Of a stretch of 46,921 nucleotides of DNA, positions 19,088 to 29,634 are shown one piece after another. Made by a program: the position numbers and the translations under genes. Every line of letters starts with the position of its first letter. Within the stretch, counting starts at the first letter, position 1. The DNA is from Candidatus Fibrimonadaceae bacterium (GTDB taxonomy: Bacteria > Fibrobacterota > Fibrobacteria > Fibrobacterales > Fibrobacteraceae): NCBI GenBank assembly GCA_031286305.1, contig JAITUM010000203.1, positions 1 through 46,921 on the forward strand. The letters run 5' to 3'. Below the pieces are notes generated by a model, which saw nothing but the letters and a program-made list of their open reading frames with translations, searched no databases and was not told the origin of the DNA.

Positions 19088-20956
19088 ATGAGACTAGAGG
19101 ACATAAATTCTCCTGAGGATATAAGAGGAGTTAGCGTACGAGAGTTGGAAGCTTTGGCTGCAGAAATAAGAATTGCTATTCTGAAGCAGGTTTCCATGCA
19201 TGGCGGGCATTTATCCCCTAATTTGGGAGCGGTTGAACTTTCAATAGCCCTGCATTATGTTTATAATACCCCGGAAGATATTTTGATTTGGGATGTGGGG
19301 CACCAAGCCTATGCACATAAACTACTCACCGGGCGCTACGATCGTTTTTTTACAATGAGGCAACGCGGCGGAATTTCCGGCTTTCCAAAAAGAAGTGAAA
19401 GTATTTACGATCCCTTTGGAGTTGGACATGCAAGCACGTCTCTTTCTGCAGGGCTGGGTTTTGCCGTTGCAAGCGACTTTGCTCAAAAAGACAATCAAAT
19501 TGTGGCAGTTATAGGCGACGGTTCTATGACCGGTGGCATGGTTTTTGAAGCATTGAACAATTCAAGGCAAACAAAAAAGAATTTTACCATAGTTCTGAAC
19601 GATAACAAAATGAGCATAAGCCCGAGCGTGGGCGCATTCTCAAAGTATTTGAGCAAGCTGTCTGTTAAGCACAATCGCTCTTTGGAAGAATTCGGCAAGC
19701 TTCTGCGTTCCATTCCGGAACATGTTAGCAGCAAGCTCAAGGGGTTTATAGAAAGCGGTTGGCTGGCTTTTGAAAATATAGTGAACCCAGGTCAGTTTTT
19801 CAGAGATTTGAATATACGTTATCTTGGGCCTTTTGATGGGCACAACTTGGAAGAGTTAATAGAAGCGTTTAAAGAAATAAAAGAATTACCCGATATTTGC
19901 CTTGTGCATGTTTTAACGCAAAAAGGCAAAGGTTATGAGCTGGCCACCAAAAACCCAACTCGCTGGCACGGTTCGGATCCATTCCATATAGAAGACGGTT
20001 CCATAGTCGTAGAAAAACCACAACCAACGCTCACATCTATTTTTGGAAAAACTTTGCTAATCCTTGCAAAACAGAATAAAAAAATAATAGGTATTTCTGC
20101 CGCTATGCTGGATGGTTGCGGGTTAGGCATTTTAAAAGAAGATCCCGATACTGCAGACAGAGTCTTTGATGTTGGCATAGCAGAAGAGCATGCGGTGACA
20201 TTTGCCGCCGGGCTTGCATGCGAAGGGTTCACCCCTGTTGTTGCTATCTACTCCTCATTTTTGCAAAGAGCCTACGACCAAATTATTCACGATGTAGCTT
20301 TGCAAAATCTTCCGGTTGTTTTTATTTTAGACAGAGCCGGTCTTGTGGGTTCAGATGGGCCAACTCATCACGGAGCATTTGATTTATCTTATTTGCGTAC
20401 AATACCCAATATGGTGATTATGGCGCCATCAGATGAAAATGAAATGCGCAACATGATTTATACGGCAACTCAATATAAGCATGGGCCTACAGCGGTGCGC
20501 TATCCTAAAGCGGTAACTTTTACAAACGATATTCGCACAGAGTTTTCGGAGTTGCCTGTGGGTAAGTTCCGCACTGTTTCAGAAGGTTCAAAGGTTTTGT
20601 TAATAGGTGTTGGTTTTATGCTTGCCAAGTGTCTTGATACCGCTGGTGTTTTGGAGAAAAAAGGCATTAAGCCTACAATAATAGATGCTCGTTTTGTGAA
20701 GCCTTTGGATGTTGGAAGCTACAAGGAATTGTTTAAAAAGCATAACCTTGTAGTGACCGTAGAGGATAATACCATAGCCGGCGGTTTTGGTTCGGCTATT
20801 GCAGAAATTTTGTCAGAGATGAAAAATCCACCTCGTTTGCTACGTCTTGGGCTTCCGGATGATTTTGTTGAGCAGGGAGAAATTGAGGAGTTGAGAGAAA
20901 GCCTCGGACTTTCCGGCAATGGAATTTCAAGCAAAATTTTGGAAATTTTGAAGTAG
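19088..20956 (+). CDS. dxs: 1-deoxy-D-xylulose-5-phosphate synthase
   Basis: HQAYAHKLLTGRYDRF, GDGSMTGGMVFEALNN, AEEHAVTFAAGLA, DRAGLVGSDGPTHHGAFDLSYLR. Confidence 0.97.
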   Translation: MRLEDINSPEDIRGVSVRELEALAAEIRIAILKQVSMHGGHLSPNLGAVELSIALHYVYNTPEDILIWDVGHQAYAHKLLTGRYDRFFTMRQRGGISGFPKRSESIYDPFGVGHASTSLSAGLGFAVASDFAQKDNQIVAVIGDGSMTGGMVFEALNNSRQTKKNFTIVLNDNKMSISPSVGAFSKYLSKLSVKHNRSLEEFGKLLRSIPEHVSSKLKGFIESGWLAFENIVNPGQFFRDLNIRYLGPFDGHNLEELIEAFKEIKELPDICLVHVLTQKGKGYELATKNPTRWHGSDPFHIEDGSIVVEKPQPTLTSIFGKTLLILAKQNKKIIGISAAMLDGCGLGILKEDPDTADRVFDVGIAEEHAVTFAAGLACEGFTPVVAIYSSFLQRAYDQIIHDVALQNLPVVFILDRAGLVGSDGPTHHGAFDLSYLRTIPNMVIMAPSDENEMRNMIYTATQYKHGPTAVRYPKAVTFTNDIRTEFSELPVGKFRTVSEGSKVLLIGVGFMLAKCLDTAGVLEKKGIKPTIIDARFVKPLDVGSYKELFKKHNLVVTVEDNTIAGGFGSAIAEILSEMKNPPRLLRLGLPDDFVEQGEIEELRESLGLSGNGISSKILEILK

Positions 20957-21349
20957 TTATTCAATCTTATCGCTGATTTTTGACCAGTTCAGAACGCCTT
21001 TTCGCATGATATAGATGTATCCTACTTCAAAAATCACCAAGAATATCAACAGAAAAGCGAATAACTCCCAACCGCCGTTCTTAAATTCAATTACAAGCGG
21101 CAAAAGAAAGGCTACTTCCAGGTCGAAAACCAAAAAAAGCATTGCTACTATATAATATTTTATGGGAAATCTCTCTGAAGCACTGCCTATTACATTTGAA
21201 AGTCCGCATTCGTAGGCATCCGTTTTAACCGTATTTTTGTGTTGAGTTTGGGGTGAAAGCACCCAGTTAGCGAACATCATCCCAAAAGGGACAGCCAAAG
21301 CCAGCAGCACAAGCACAAAAATGGGAAAAAATATGTTAAAAGTTTCCAT
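20957..21349 (-). CDS. nuoA: NADH-quinone oxidoreductase subunit A
   Basis: KTDAYECGLSNVIGSASERFPIKYYIVAMLFLVFDLEVAFLLPL. Confidence 0.93.
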   Translation of the reverse strand: METFNIFFPIFVLVLLALAVPFGMMFANWVLSPQTQHKNTVKTDAYECGLSNVIGSASERFPIKYYIVAMLFLVFDLEVAFLLPLVIEFKNGGWELFAFLLIFLVIFEVGYIYIMRKGVLNWSKISDKIE

Positions 21350-21367
21350 GCTTTGAAAATATAGAAA

Positions 21368-22810
21368 ATGCTAATTTCTATATTCTCTTCTCACATGCGC
21401 ATAATAACGCTTTTAATATTGATTACAATAAGTCTTTCATTGGCTCGAGAGCAAGACGTTGCCGCACAGCAACGGGCTCTTGACTCTATAAGGCTGGATG
21501 TTGAAGCGTTAAAAAGAGTCAGATTGGAAAAAACGAATCAACTGGAAAAAGCTGATGCCATTCGCTACCAAAATCGCAGCATTCAAAATCAAGCACATTT
21601 GGAATACCAAAACGAGACTCGTATTTTGGAAGGTAACTATTCGAGGGTCTCCGATAATATATCTCGCATGGCAACAGAGCTAGGCTCGCTTCGTAATTTG
21701 GCAACAGAACAAAAGGAAAGAGCCGGAACATCAAAAAACAGTTTGGATAATTTTTACTTGCAAGTTAAGCAAGCTGTAGATAAAAGCATAGAAGAAATTC
21801 CGCAAGATTTTCCGGCAAAAAAAGAAGAGCGATTATTGAATTTTGCAAGCAATCCCCCTACCATTGAAACTTTTTTCAACGACAGATTCGACCGATTAGC
21901 CCTAACTCAAACCCAAGAACTTTCCGTAAAAAATTCTTACCGCCTGCGACTTGGCACAGTGTTTTTTGCAGATGCTGCTTGGGGGCAAAGCAATGATGTT
22001 CAGGCTGTTTTTAGAACCGGTTCTCTTACGGGGAAAATTTTTGACTGGCATAACACTTTTTCAAAAGAACTTTCCACAGATATCAGGCGAACTGTTTTTA
22101 ATGCGCAGCAAGGCGCAGATATTGCATGGGTTCCCATAGATATTTTGCAAACAAAATCCGTTCTCGGGGCAAGCATGGGGGAAGACATTGCACGCTCTGA
22201 AAGGCTTGTGCAATGGTTCAAAGCAGGCGGCATTGTGATGTATCCATTGATATTAGTTGCCTTAGCTGCATTGTTTATGGCTTTGGAGCGTTTTTTTGTT
22301 TTTTGGAAACGCGGGCACATTTCAAAGACATTCACAAACAAACTGTATGCCTTGGTAAAAAATAACCAAATTGCAGAGGCAAGGCAGTTATGCAAAAAAC
22401 AGAAAACCAGTTTGGGTAAAATTTTAGGCTCAATTGTTGAAAATTCCGATAAAGGAAAAGAACAGACATTAAAAACTTTGCAAGAAATATTACTCGCCGA
22501 GCAAGCCGGGTTCGACAAACGAATGAGCTTTTTAGCTGCACTTGGAACCATAGCTCCATTGCTCGGACTTTTGGGAACGGTTACCGGAATGATAACATTG
22601 TTTCAGGTTATAACTCAAGCCGGCACAAATGATGCCCGTCTTTTGGCAGGCGGAATTTCCGAAGCTTTGATAACAACCGAAACAGGTTTGATAATTGCAA
22701 TTCCCGTTATGCTAATTCATGGCAAACTGAGCGAAACTCTTAATTTTATCACAACGGAAATCAGAATCCAAAGTTTGACTTTACTGAATATCTTTTGGAA
22801 AGATGAGTGA
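21368..22810 (+). CDS. MotA/TolQ/ExbB proton-channel family protein with long N-terminal coiled-coil/periplasmic region
   Basis: C-terminal RMSFLAALGTIAPLLGLLGTVTGMITLFQ...GGISEALITTETGLIIAIPVMLIH. Confidence 0.88.
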   Translation: MLISIFSSHMRIITLLILITISLSLAREQDVAAQQRALDSIRLDVEALKRVRLEKTNQLEKADAIRYQNRSIQNQAHLEYQNETRILEGNYSRVSDNISRMATELGSLRNLATEQKERAGTSKNSLDNFYLQVKQAVDKSIEEIPQDFPAKKEERLLNFASNPPTIETFFNDRFDRLALTQTQELSVKNSYRLRLGTVFFADAAWGQSNDVQAVFRTGSLTGKIFDWHNTFSKELSTDIRRTVFNAQQGADIAWVPIDILQTKSVLGASMGEDIARSERLVQWFKAGGIVMYPLILVALAALFMALERFFVFWKRGHISKTFTNKLYALVKNNQIAEARQLCKKQKTSLGKILGSIVENSDKGKEQTLKTLQEILLAEQAGFDKRMSFLAALGTIAPLLGLLGTVTGMITLFQVITQAGTNDARLLAGGISEALITTETGLIIAIPVMLIHGKLSETLNFITTEIRIQSLTLLNIFWKDE

Positions 22811-23720
22811 TTCTTCCTTCCTTTTGGCAGTCTCCGGCGGTTTAGACAGCATGTGTATGCTGCATTTTTTTGCATGCAAAGATAAGCCGCTCTTCGCAGC
22901 TTATGTAAATCACGGAATAAGGCGAGATGTGGTTAAGGACTCCGAATTGGTTAAAAGAAAATGCGAAGAATATAACATACCTTTTTATGAGCTTTCTATA
23001 GATCCGAAAATATTTGATGTTAGCGGCAAGGGTGGTTTTGAGGCAATTGCAAGAGAAGCAAGATATAATTTGCTTTTTGAATTAAAAAATAAACTCGGAG
23101 CAGATTTTTTGGCAACAGCCCATCACAAAAACGATCAGGCTGAAACGATATTTTTGCGAATAGCAAGGGGAACAGGTTTAAAAGGTTTGCGAGGTATTTT
23201 GCCGGAGCGCGAAGACGGCGTTACTCGCCCAATGCTACAGTTCACAAAGCAAGATTTATTGAATTACGCTGAGCAAAATAAAATTGAATGGCGGGAAGAT
23301 TCTACTAATAAAAGCGTTGAGTACTTTCGAAATAAGGTTCGTTTGCAAGTTTTGCCGAGCATTGAAAGTGAATGCGAAGGCACAATAAATAGCCTGGCGC
23401 ACATAGCGGAACTTTCCCAAAAAATCTACCCGAAAGCGATTAAGATTTTAGATTCGTATTTCAAGCCTTTTTTGGTATCTGAAAGCAAAGGAACCGTGCT
23501 TTTGAAATATTTTTATTTGCCGCCGATGCAAGGTTATGGCGAGCTTTTTAAAATGTGGCTTGCACACAAGGGCATAAGCTGGGAAGAAACAAATGAGGAT
23601 GCCAAATTTTATGAAAAATTGCAAAAAAAAGATTCTTTTAGGTTTCGTTTAGGAAAAGTGCATTTTGAGCGGAAAAAAGGTCTTTTGCGGGTGTGCGGTT
23701 GCATTTTTTATAACCGTTAA
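22803..23720 (+). CDS. tilS: tRNA(Ile)-lysidine synthase
   Basis: [17 protein letters not shown] (SGGxDS PP-loop), [30 protein letters not shown]. Confidence 0.93.
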   Translation: MSDSSFLLAVSGGLDSMCMLHFFACKDKPLFAAYVNHGIRRDVVKDSELVKRKCEEYNIPFYELSIDPKIFDVSGKGGFEAIAREARYNLLFELKNKLGADFLATAHHKNDQAETIFLRIARGTGLKGLRGILPEREDGVTRPMLQFTKQDLLNYAEQNKIEWREDSTNKSVEYFRNKVRLQVLPSIESECEGTINSLAHIAELSQKIYPKAIKILDSYFKPFLVSESKGTVLLKYFYLPPMQGYGELFKMWLAHKGISWEETNEDAKFYEKLQKKDSFRFRLGKVHFERKKGLLRVCGCIFYNR

Positions 23721-24675
23721 GAGTTACGGTTCTGCCTCTTGGGGTGCGAGCTAAAAACCCTTTTTGAATTAAATAAGGTTCGTAAACTTCTTCTATGGTA
23801 TTGGGCTCTTCGCCAATTGCTGCTCCTATTGTGCTTAACCCAACAGGTCCGCCATTGTGATTGTCTATTATGCACTCCAAAATTCGCCTATCCATTAAGT
23901 CTAAACCATCTGAATCTATGGAGAGCATTTGCAAAGTTTTTTCCGCTATTTGAGCAGTGATTTTGCCATCGCCTCTAACTTGAGCAACATCTCTGCATCT
24001 GCGCAAAACCCTGTTTGCAATTCGCGGAGTTCCGCGGCAACGAGAGGCCAAAAGAACAGCGGCTTCTTGTTCAATTTCCACTTGTAAAATTTTGGCAGAC
24101 CTGTTTATAATAGCCAAAAGCTCCTTTGGAGAATAAAGTTCCAGCCTGAATAATAACCCAAAACGGTCTCTTAAAGGGCTTGTCAAAAGACCGCTTCTAG
24201 TGGTTGCTCCAACAAGAGTAAAGGGGCGGAGCGGCAAATTAACGCTCCTCGCTCCGGGTCCGGAATCCAACATTATATCTAATCTGAAATCTTCCATAGC
24301 AGGGTAGAGGTATTCTTCAATAACCCGCCCCATGCGATGAATTTCGTCTATAAACAGTATATCGCCGTGTTGCAAATTTGTGAGCAAACCGGCCAAATCG
24401 CTTGGTTTTTCCAAAACCGGCCCGCTGGTGATATGAATTTGAACGCCCATTTCTTGCGCAATTATTCCGGCAAGCGTTGTTTTTCCTAGTCCGGGTGGTC
24501 CGGAAAATAAACAATGGTCTAAAGCGTCTTTCCTTTTATTTGCAGCTTCTATTGCAATTGAAAGGCTCTCTTTCAAGGCTTCTTGCCCTGTAAAATCTGC
24601 CAGTGAAAGTGGCCGCAAACTTTGCTCAGTAGCCGCTTCCTCTTCCGATTCATTTTCTGGAGATACGGGACGCAT
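23638..24675 (-). CDS. ruvB: Holliday junction helicase RuvB with C-terminal extension
   Basis: [69 protein letters not shown]. Confidence 0.96.
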   Translation of the reverse strand: MRPVSPENESEEEAATEQSLRPLSLADFTGQEALKESLSIAIEAANKRKDALDHCLFSGPPGLGKTTLAGIIAQEMGVQIHITSGPVLEKPSDLAGLLTNLQHGDILFIDEIHRMGRVIEEYLYPAMEDFRLDIMLDSGPGARSVNLPLRPFTLVGATTRSGLLTSPLRDRFGLLFRLELYSPKELLAIINRSAKILQVEIEQEAAVLLASRCRGTPRIANRVLRRCRDVAQVRGDGKITAQIAEKTLQMLSIDSDGLDLMDRRILECIIDNHNGGPVGLSTIGAAIGEEPNTIEEVYEPYLIQKGFLARTPRGRTVTLNGYKKCNRTPAKDLFSAQNALFLNET

Positions 24676-24711
24676 TTATGAGGAATGTAGAAATTTTGCA
24701 AATAGTCATTT

Positions 24712-25542
24712 TCATCCAACATTCACCTTCTTGCCCTTAACCTCCCTCACAAATCTTGGAACCAGGTAACCGGGCAGCAGTTCTTTTAGGTTTTTGAAAA
24801 TAATTTTGGCTTTGTGCAAGGGAACTTCAAAATGAGCTGTACCCTGTGCTTTATCTAAGCTGTGCAAATAATATGGCAAAACTCGTTGCGAGAACAGTTT
24901 TTCGGAAAGTTCTGCCAAGATTTTTGCATCATCATTAATTCCCCTCAAAAGCACGCTTTGATTTAAAACAATAACACCATTCTTTGCCAAGCGGGCAAAA
25001 ATTTTTTCAGATTTTTTGTCCAGCTCATTCGGATGATTTACATGAACAACAAAAACCAAATTAGGAAGCTCAAGCAAAGACCACAGAGCAGGAGTGAATC
25101 TTGCGGGCATGGCTATGGGCATTCTGCTGTGAATGCGAATTTTTAAATGTTTAGGGATAACGCTAAAAAGCGTTTGCAGTTCGGTGTTTTTTAACATCAA
25201 AGGGTCGCCGCCGCTTAAAATCACTTCTTTTATGCTTTTGTCTTTTTTCAATATTTCTGTCAACTTGCTTGGTAAATCATATTTTTTTTGCCTAATATTT
25301 CTCCTGAAACAAAACCTGCAATGAATTGCGCATTCATCGCTTGCCAAAACCAGCAAGCGGCTCTTGTATTTTTGCAAAATTCCGCAAGCAATTTCGACTT
25401 CAGTTTCATCAAGCGGGTCTTTTTTAAATCCTTTGCAATTAATATTTTCTTTTGCAGAAAATTCAACTTGCCTTCTCAAAGGGCAATTATCTGTGCCAAG
25501 CTTAGAAGCATAGTGAGCTGAAATTTTTTGCGAAAAAAACAT
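24712..25542 (-). CDS. epmB: KamA/EpmB-family radical SAM protein (probable EF-P beta-lysylation aminomutase)
   Basis: CAIHCRFCFRRNIRQ radical-SAM Cys motif, SGGDPLM, short KamA-like length. Confidence 0.75.
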   Translation of the reverse strand: MFFSQKISAHYASKLGTDNCPLRRQVEFSAKENINCKGFKKDPLDETEVEIACGILQKYKSRLLVLASDECAIHCRFCFRRNIRQKKYDLPSKLTEILKKDKSIKEVILSGGDPLMLKNTELQTLFSVIPKHLKIRIHSRMPIAMPARFTPALWSLLELPNLVFVVHVNHPNELDKKSEKIFARLAKNGVIVLNQSVLLRGINDDAKILAELSEKLFSQRVLPYYLHSLDKAQGTAHFEVPLHKAKIIFKNLKELLPGYLVPRFVREVKGKKVNVG

Positions 25543-25544
25543 TT

Positions 25545-26285
25545 CTAATCCCTAACGGGAAGTTCTGCTAGAATTTTTGCGGCATTTATCACATTTTCAG
25601 TTTTCTCATCGCTGAGCAAAAGACCGTCTTTTAGCTTAATGGTTCGGCTGCAAAGACCTGTGAGTTCCGGATTGTGCGTTACAAAAACAATGGTTTTTCC
25701 TTTGCTGTTTAATTCTTGAAGCAAAGCCATAATTTCATAGCCTGTGCGTTCGTCTAAAGCTCCGGTTGGCTCGTCTGCCAAAATCATAACAGGATCGTTC
25801 ACCAAGGCCCTTGCAATGGCAACCCTCTGTTGCTGGCCGCCGGAAAGCTGGCTCTGAAGATGGTCATAACGATTTGCAAGTCCAACTTTTTCAAGGCATT
25901 CCATTGCTCTTGCTCTGCGTTCTTTTGCAGAAATTTCAGAATTATAAAGTAGGGGCAATTCAACTTGTTCCACAGCGCTGGTGCGTGGCAAAAGCTGAAA
26001 ATTCTGAAACACATAACCTATTTTTCTATTTCTCAATTTTGAAAGCGTGTCTCTTTTTAATTTGTGCGTAGGTTCGCCATCTAAAATATATTCACCGCTT
26101 GTTGGTTTATCTAACAAACCAATTGTGTATAGCAAGGTTGATTTTCCACAACCGCTTGGTCCCATTATAGCTACAAATTCACCCGCAGAAACAGAAAAGC
26201 TAACGCCACGCAATGCTTGCACAGTTTCTGCTCCCATAATAAAAGCACGTTTTACATTTCGAATTTCCAAAATAGTGCTGCTCAC
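25545..26285 (-). CDS. ABC transporter ATP-binding protein, LolD/MacB type
   Basis: [61 protein letters not shown]. Confidence 0.92.
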   Translation of the reverse strand: MSSTILEIRNVKRAFIMGAETVQALRGVSFSVSAGEFVAIMGPSGCGKSTLLYTIGLLDKPTSGEYILDGEPTHKLKRDTLSKLRNRKIGYVFQNFQLLPRTSAVEQVELPLLYNSEISAKERRARAMECLEKVGLANRYDHLQSQLSGGQQQRVAIARALVNDPVMILADEPTGALDERTGYEIMALLQELNSKGKTIVFVTHNPELTGLCSRTIKLKDGLLLSDEKTENVINAAKILAELPVRD

Positions 26286-27580
26286 AAAACACCCATAATT
26301 TCTATGATAGTTTCTCTGACTACTCCGGTAGTTTGATTTACAATGGTAGAAAGAACTCTGCGAGATTCCGGAGTGTTTATGGTGCCAAGAGCAAGAGCAG
26401 CCTCTCTGGCAATAGATTCGTTTGAGCTATCTATGACTATGCTACCCAAGGGTTCCAAAAACATTGTATCCGGAAAATGACTCATCATGCGGATTGCCGT
26501 AACTCTATTCTCTTGCGGCAGTTCCGTGTTTTTTGCCGTTCTAATAACAAAATTTTTTGCAGCAGTTCCATTCTCCATAAAAATCTGTTCTTTGGCAATT
26601 AAAGAATCCAAACTTAATTCATGGGATTTATAAGCCTCTACAATAGCTAAAAAGTTTGCTTGCAAGTTTTGCTCAAAACTGCTATTTGGGTTTGGCTCTG
26701 CGCCGTGATAAAGCATTTCAAGCCGGTCTATTCTTTTGCGCATAAATGATAAATCTTTTTCATGCATAGCGAGTTGCTTTCTGAGGCTATCTGTTTCGGC
26801 TTTTTGGCTTTGCAATTTGGATAATCCATCGTTAATAGTAATGGACGCATAAACTCCGGGTGAGCGATACGCAGAGTTTGCACCCTCTCTTTTGGTTCTA
26901 AATGTAAAGTCCCCGTCTTCTGTGAGCAGGTATCTGTAAAATTCAGTTGCGCCCGCACTGAGTTGCAAAGCCTTTACCGGCCTTAAGGATGCACCAACAT
27001 TATGGCGCGAGCTTCCATGCCGAAAAAAACCTTCATAAAAAATGCTAATTTTTTGCGAGATTATGTTTTGCTCATAACCCCAAAATGGCGCAACGGCATC
27101 TGATTCCATGGTAGGGAAGGCTGACACTCCGCCTAAAAGCCTCCACCACTTGCTACCCCATTCTGCAACAGTGTAAAATTCTCCGGTTTGCTGTTTGCGA
27201 GCGCTTTTGGGTACTGAGTAAAAATAAGCCTCTGGACTTTCTACAAATGCTCTTGCTCCAAGCGCAACAGCAGGAATTGCTCCATAAGCCTGATTAACTT
27301 GGCTTTTTATATCCAAAGAAACCGTGCTTCCAAACTGAACGCCAAAGTCTATGAAATTGGGAAGCCCAAAGCGTGCCGAAGTCACAAACGGGTATCTATC
27401 GCACATACCTTTTTCAGGGCAGGCAGTTTGGTGGTAGCCAATGGTTCCCTTTACTTGAAAGGCTTTGTTATCCAAAGCTTGAGCGCTTGGCACAACCAAA
27501 AAACTACCGTTGCTACCTATAGCAAAAGCCACTTGCGACAGCAAAATTAAAAACGCTAATATGATTCTTTTTACAGACAC
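26282..27580 (-). CDS. Exported hypothetical protein: barrel-like N-terminus, coiled coil, HEAT-like C-terminus
   Basis: Signal peptide; beta-rich N-terminal half; LQSQKAETDSLRKQLAMHEKDLSFMRKRIDRLEML coiled coil; ATG overlap with downstream ABC gene. Confidence 0.55.
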   Translation of the reverse strand: MSVKRIILAFLILLSQVAFAIGSNGSFLVVPSAQALDNKAFQVKGTIGYHQTACPEKGMCDRYPFVTSARFGLPNFIDFGVQFGSTVSLDIKSQVNQAYGAIPAVALGARAFVESPEAYFYSVPKSARKQQTGEFYTVAEWGSKWWRLLGGVSAFPTMESDAVAPFWGYEQNIISQKISIFYEGFFRHGSSRHNVGASLRPVKALQLSAGATEFYRYLLTEDGDFTFRTKREGANSAYRSPGVYASITINDGLSKLQSQKAETDSLRKQLAMHEKDLSFMRKRIDRLEMLYHGAEPNPNSSFEQNLQANFLAIVEAYKSHELSLDSLIAKEQIFMENGTAAKNFVIRTAKNTELPQENRVTAIRMMSHFPDTMFLEPLGSIVIDSSNESIAREAALALGTINTPESRRVLSTIVNQTTGVVRETIIEIMGVL

Positions 27581-27619
27581 TGGGAGTAAAATAGAAAAAT
27601 TATTTATCCATTCAGAGAG

Positions 27620-29215
27620 CTAACAATTCGCATGAATGATTTTTTTTACCCTATCCACATACAAATGCTCCTTCAAAATATGCTCCTTTGCATTTTTGAC
27701 AATCTCGTTTTTTGCCGTTGGATTTTTTAGATAAAATTTTGCAAACTCAGCGTATTCTTCGGGGGAGCCGGCTGCGCAAACAGCATTTTTGGGGAATAAC
27801 TCAAACAAATCGCTTTGGGCATCATTAATAACAAAACGATCGCAAAGGGGAATGTCAAAAACTCTTTGATTAACTGCGCTCGGCATTTGACAGCTGGTTA
27901 TGTTTATATGAATATTTCCCCGTAAGTAATGCAAACACAAACCCTTGCGATAATCTATGTCCGGCAAAGTTTTGACATTGCTCCCAAACATTGCTTTCCA
28001 TCCCTCCGCATCACCCGCAAACTGCAAACCCAACTCCAACAGGGGTAGCAAACACAAACGTCGCTTTTCACTGCTCGCCAAATGAATGCAATAACTTGCA
28101 AACCACGCTTCGTCCTTGTCATCGCCCGGAACCTGCTCTGCGCTCATGCCGCCCGTTAAAATTTGAAACGCCGTGTTATGCGCTATGGGTAAAGCCTCTT
28201 CTTTGTTATATGGAATGCGTTTCCAAATTTTATCCAAAAAGTCACCCGCCATTGCTGAACCGGTGAACATCAATTCATAAACAGTTTTTTGATTTTGCGG
28301 ATAAAACAGGTGTGAATCACCTGCAAGCGGCAGCCATTCCGCTCCGGCAAAACCCTTTTCTTTCAGCCAAGGAATATAAGCTCGCTCCCAAGTCCATGCA
28401 AATATATTTTTGCACTGCGCTTCGCTGAGCAGGCAAGCTATGGGGCGAGGGTCATCAACAAACCAAATGTGAACCGGCACGGAAAATCTGCGGCAAACAT
28501 TCAGCAAAATTCCTTCGGAGTCAATGCCCTTAGCGTTCACGCAAAGCACAAGGCGCGGCATACTTTTCTGAAATTGCTCCATGAGCAAAGATTCCAGCAA
28601 AGCCGGATTCTCACTCTCTTGCGGCAAAGTAACATAAGGAACTTGCAACTCTTTCAGAGCATTGAGAATTTCTTGTTGCAAAAAATGCGAACCAAAGGGG
28701 ATAGCGAAGGGTTTAGGGTATGGGGTATGGGGAATACTCGCCTTTGGCGATTCACCAGCGAAATGTTCAGCGGGAAGGGTGTTAGGGTATAGGGTACGTG
28801 GTATAATTTTTTTCAGCACATCTTCAGCGTTGTTTTCGCAATATCTTGCGGCGGCGGGGTGGCGGATTATGGTTATTTTATTGGTTTTTAAAATGTCTGT
28901 GAATTGGGATAGGTCTTCGTTGAACAGGGCAGTGGGCAAACCCGTTAGTTTTTCTTGGACAATGCTCAGGTTTTCTGCAAAGGCATCGCAAAGAATTATT
29001 AGAGGGACTTTGTTTTTTGGAATGTTTTTTAAAAACTCCAAATGATAACCCAAGCCTGTACCCAAGGCAAAGACTATACCATCAATTGATTTTGGTCTGA
29101 ACCAGTCTCTTTCCTGTTCCGGTCTTATTGCGCTGTGCAAAAGCCGTTCAAAATTTGCTCCGTAAATGCGAGCACTTAATTCACCGGAAGCGGCTCTGAA
29201 ATGCTCGCATCGCAT
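27620..29215 (-). CDS. CgeB-like glycosyltransferase-family protein
   Basis: N-terminal GTGLGYHLEFL-type region; C-terminal RVFDIPLCDRFVINDAQSDLFELF...EYAEFAKFYLKNPTAKNEIVKNAKEHILKEHLYVDRV typical of CgeB-like proteins. Confidence 0.7.
   Translation of the reverse strand: MRCEHFRAASGELSARIYGANFERLLHSAIRPEQERDWFRPKSIDGIVFALGTGLGYHLEFLKNIPKNKVPLIILCDAFAENLSIVQEKLTGLPTALFNEDLSQFTDILKTNKITIIRHPAAARYCENNAEDVLKKIIPRTLYPNTLPAEHFAGESPKASIPHTPYPKPFAIPFGSHFLQQEILNALKELQVPYVTLPQESENPALLESLLMEQFQKSMPRLVLCVNAKGIDSEGILLNVCRRFSVPVHIWFVDDPRPIACLLSEAQCKNIFAWTWERAYIPWLKEKGFAGAEWLPLAGDSHLFYPQNQKTVYELMFTGSAMAGDFLDKIWKRIPYNKEEALPIAHNTAFQILTGGMSAEQVPGDDKDEAWFASYCIHLASSEKRRLCLLPLLELGLQFAGDAEGWKAMFGSNVKTLPDIDYRKGLCLHYLRGNIHINITSCQMPSAVNQRVFDIPLCDRFVINDAQSDLFELFPKNAVCAAGSPEEYAEFAKFYLKNPTAKNEIVKNAKEHILKEHLYVDRVKKIIHANC
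28711..28806. repeat. Two telomere-like G-rich repeat blocks inside the CgeB-like CDS
   Basis: gggtttagggtatggggtatgggg (~28710) and gggaagggtgttagggtatagggtac (~28774), in frame with the CDS. Confidence 0.7.
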
Positions 29216-29216
29216 T

Positions 29217-29570
29217 TTATTTAACCGCTACTTCAGCGGCAGAAGCACCTTTATATTCGTTTGCTTTTCCTTGATGCTTTGAAAGTTGCGCTCTTATTTT
29301 TGCAATAGCCGTATCCAAGGCTTTGCCAAAATTTTCTTCTTCTGCCGTAGCAGCAAACACGCTGCCCTTTATATTGGCGGTTATATCAACCTTGCGTTTA
29401 AGCTCGGCGCCGCTTACAATTTTTGAAATGCCTTCTATCACTACGGAAACATCGGTAATATTATGGAAAATACTTTCCAGTTTGCCGATTTCGCTTTGGA
29501 TAACAGGCTGGAATTTTGACGCTGGCTCCTCAAGGTGCCTAACGGTAACGTTAATGGGAATATTGCTCAT
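29217..29570 (-). CDS. hpf: Ribosome hibernation promoting factor, short form
   Basis: MSNIPINVTVRHLEEPASKFQPVIQSEIGKLESIF...VVIEGISK...VDITANIKGSVFAATAEEENFGKALDTAIAKIRAQLSKHQGK. Confidence 0.85.
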   Translation of the reverse strand: MSNIPINVTVRHLEEPASKFQPVIQSEIGKLESIFHNITDVSVVIEGISKIVSGAELKRKVDITANIKGSVFAATAEEENFGKALDTAIAKIRAQLSKHQGKANEYKGASAAEVAVK

Positions 29571-29634
29571 AACGGAGAATTTAGAAAATGAAAATTTTCC
29601 CTCGCTGCAACCGCCTTACGTGCCACTCAATGTT

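Noticed and set aside
28469-29045. Plus-strand ORFs (107 and 127 aa) opposite the CgeB-like gene
   Set aside because: Antisense to a better supported CDS and containing the translated G-rich repeats.
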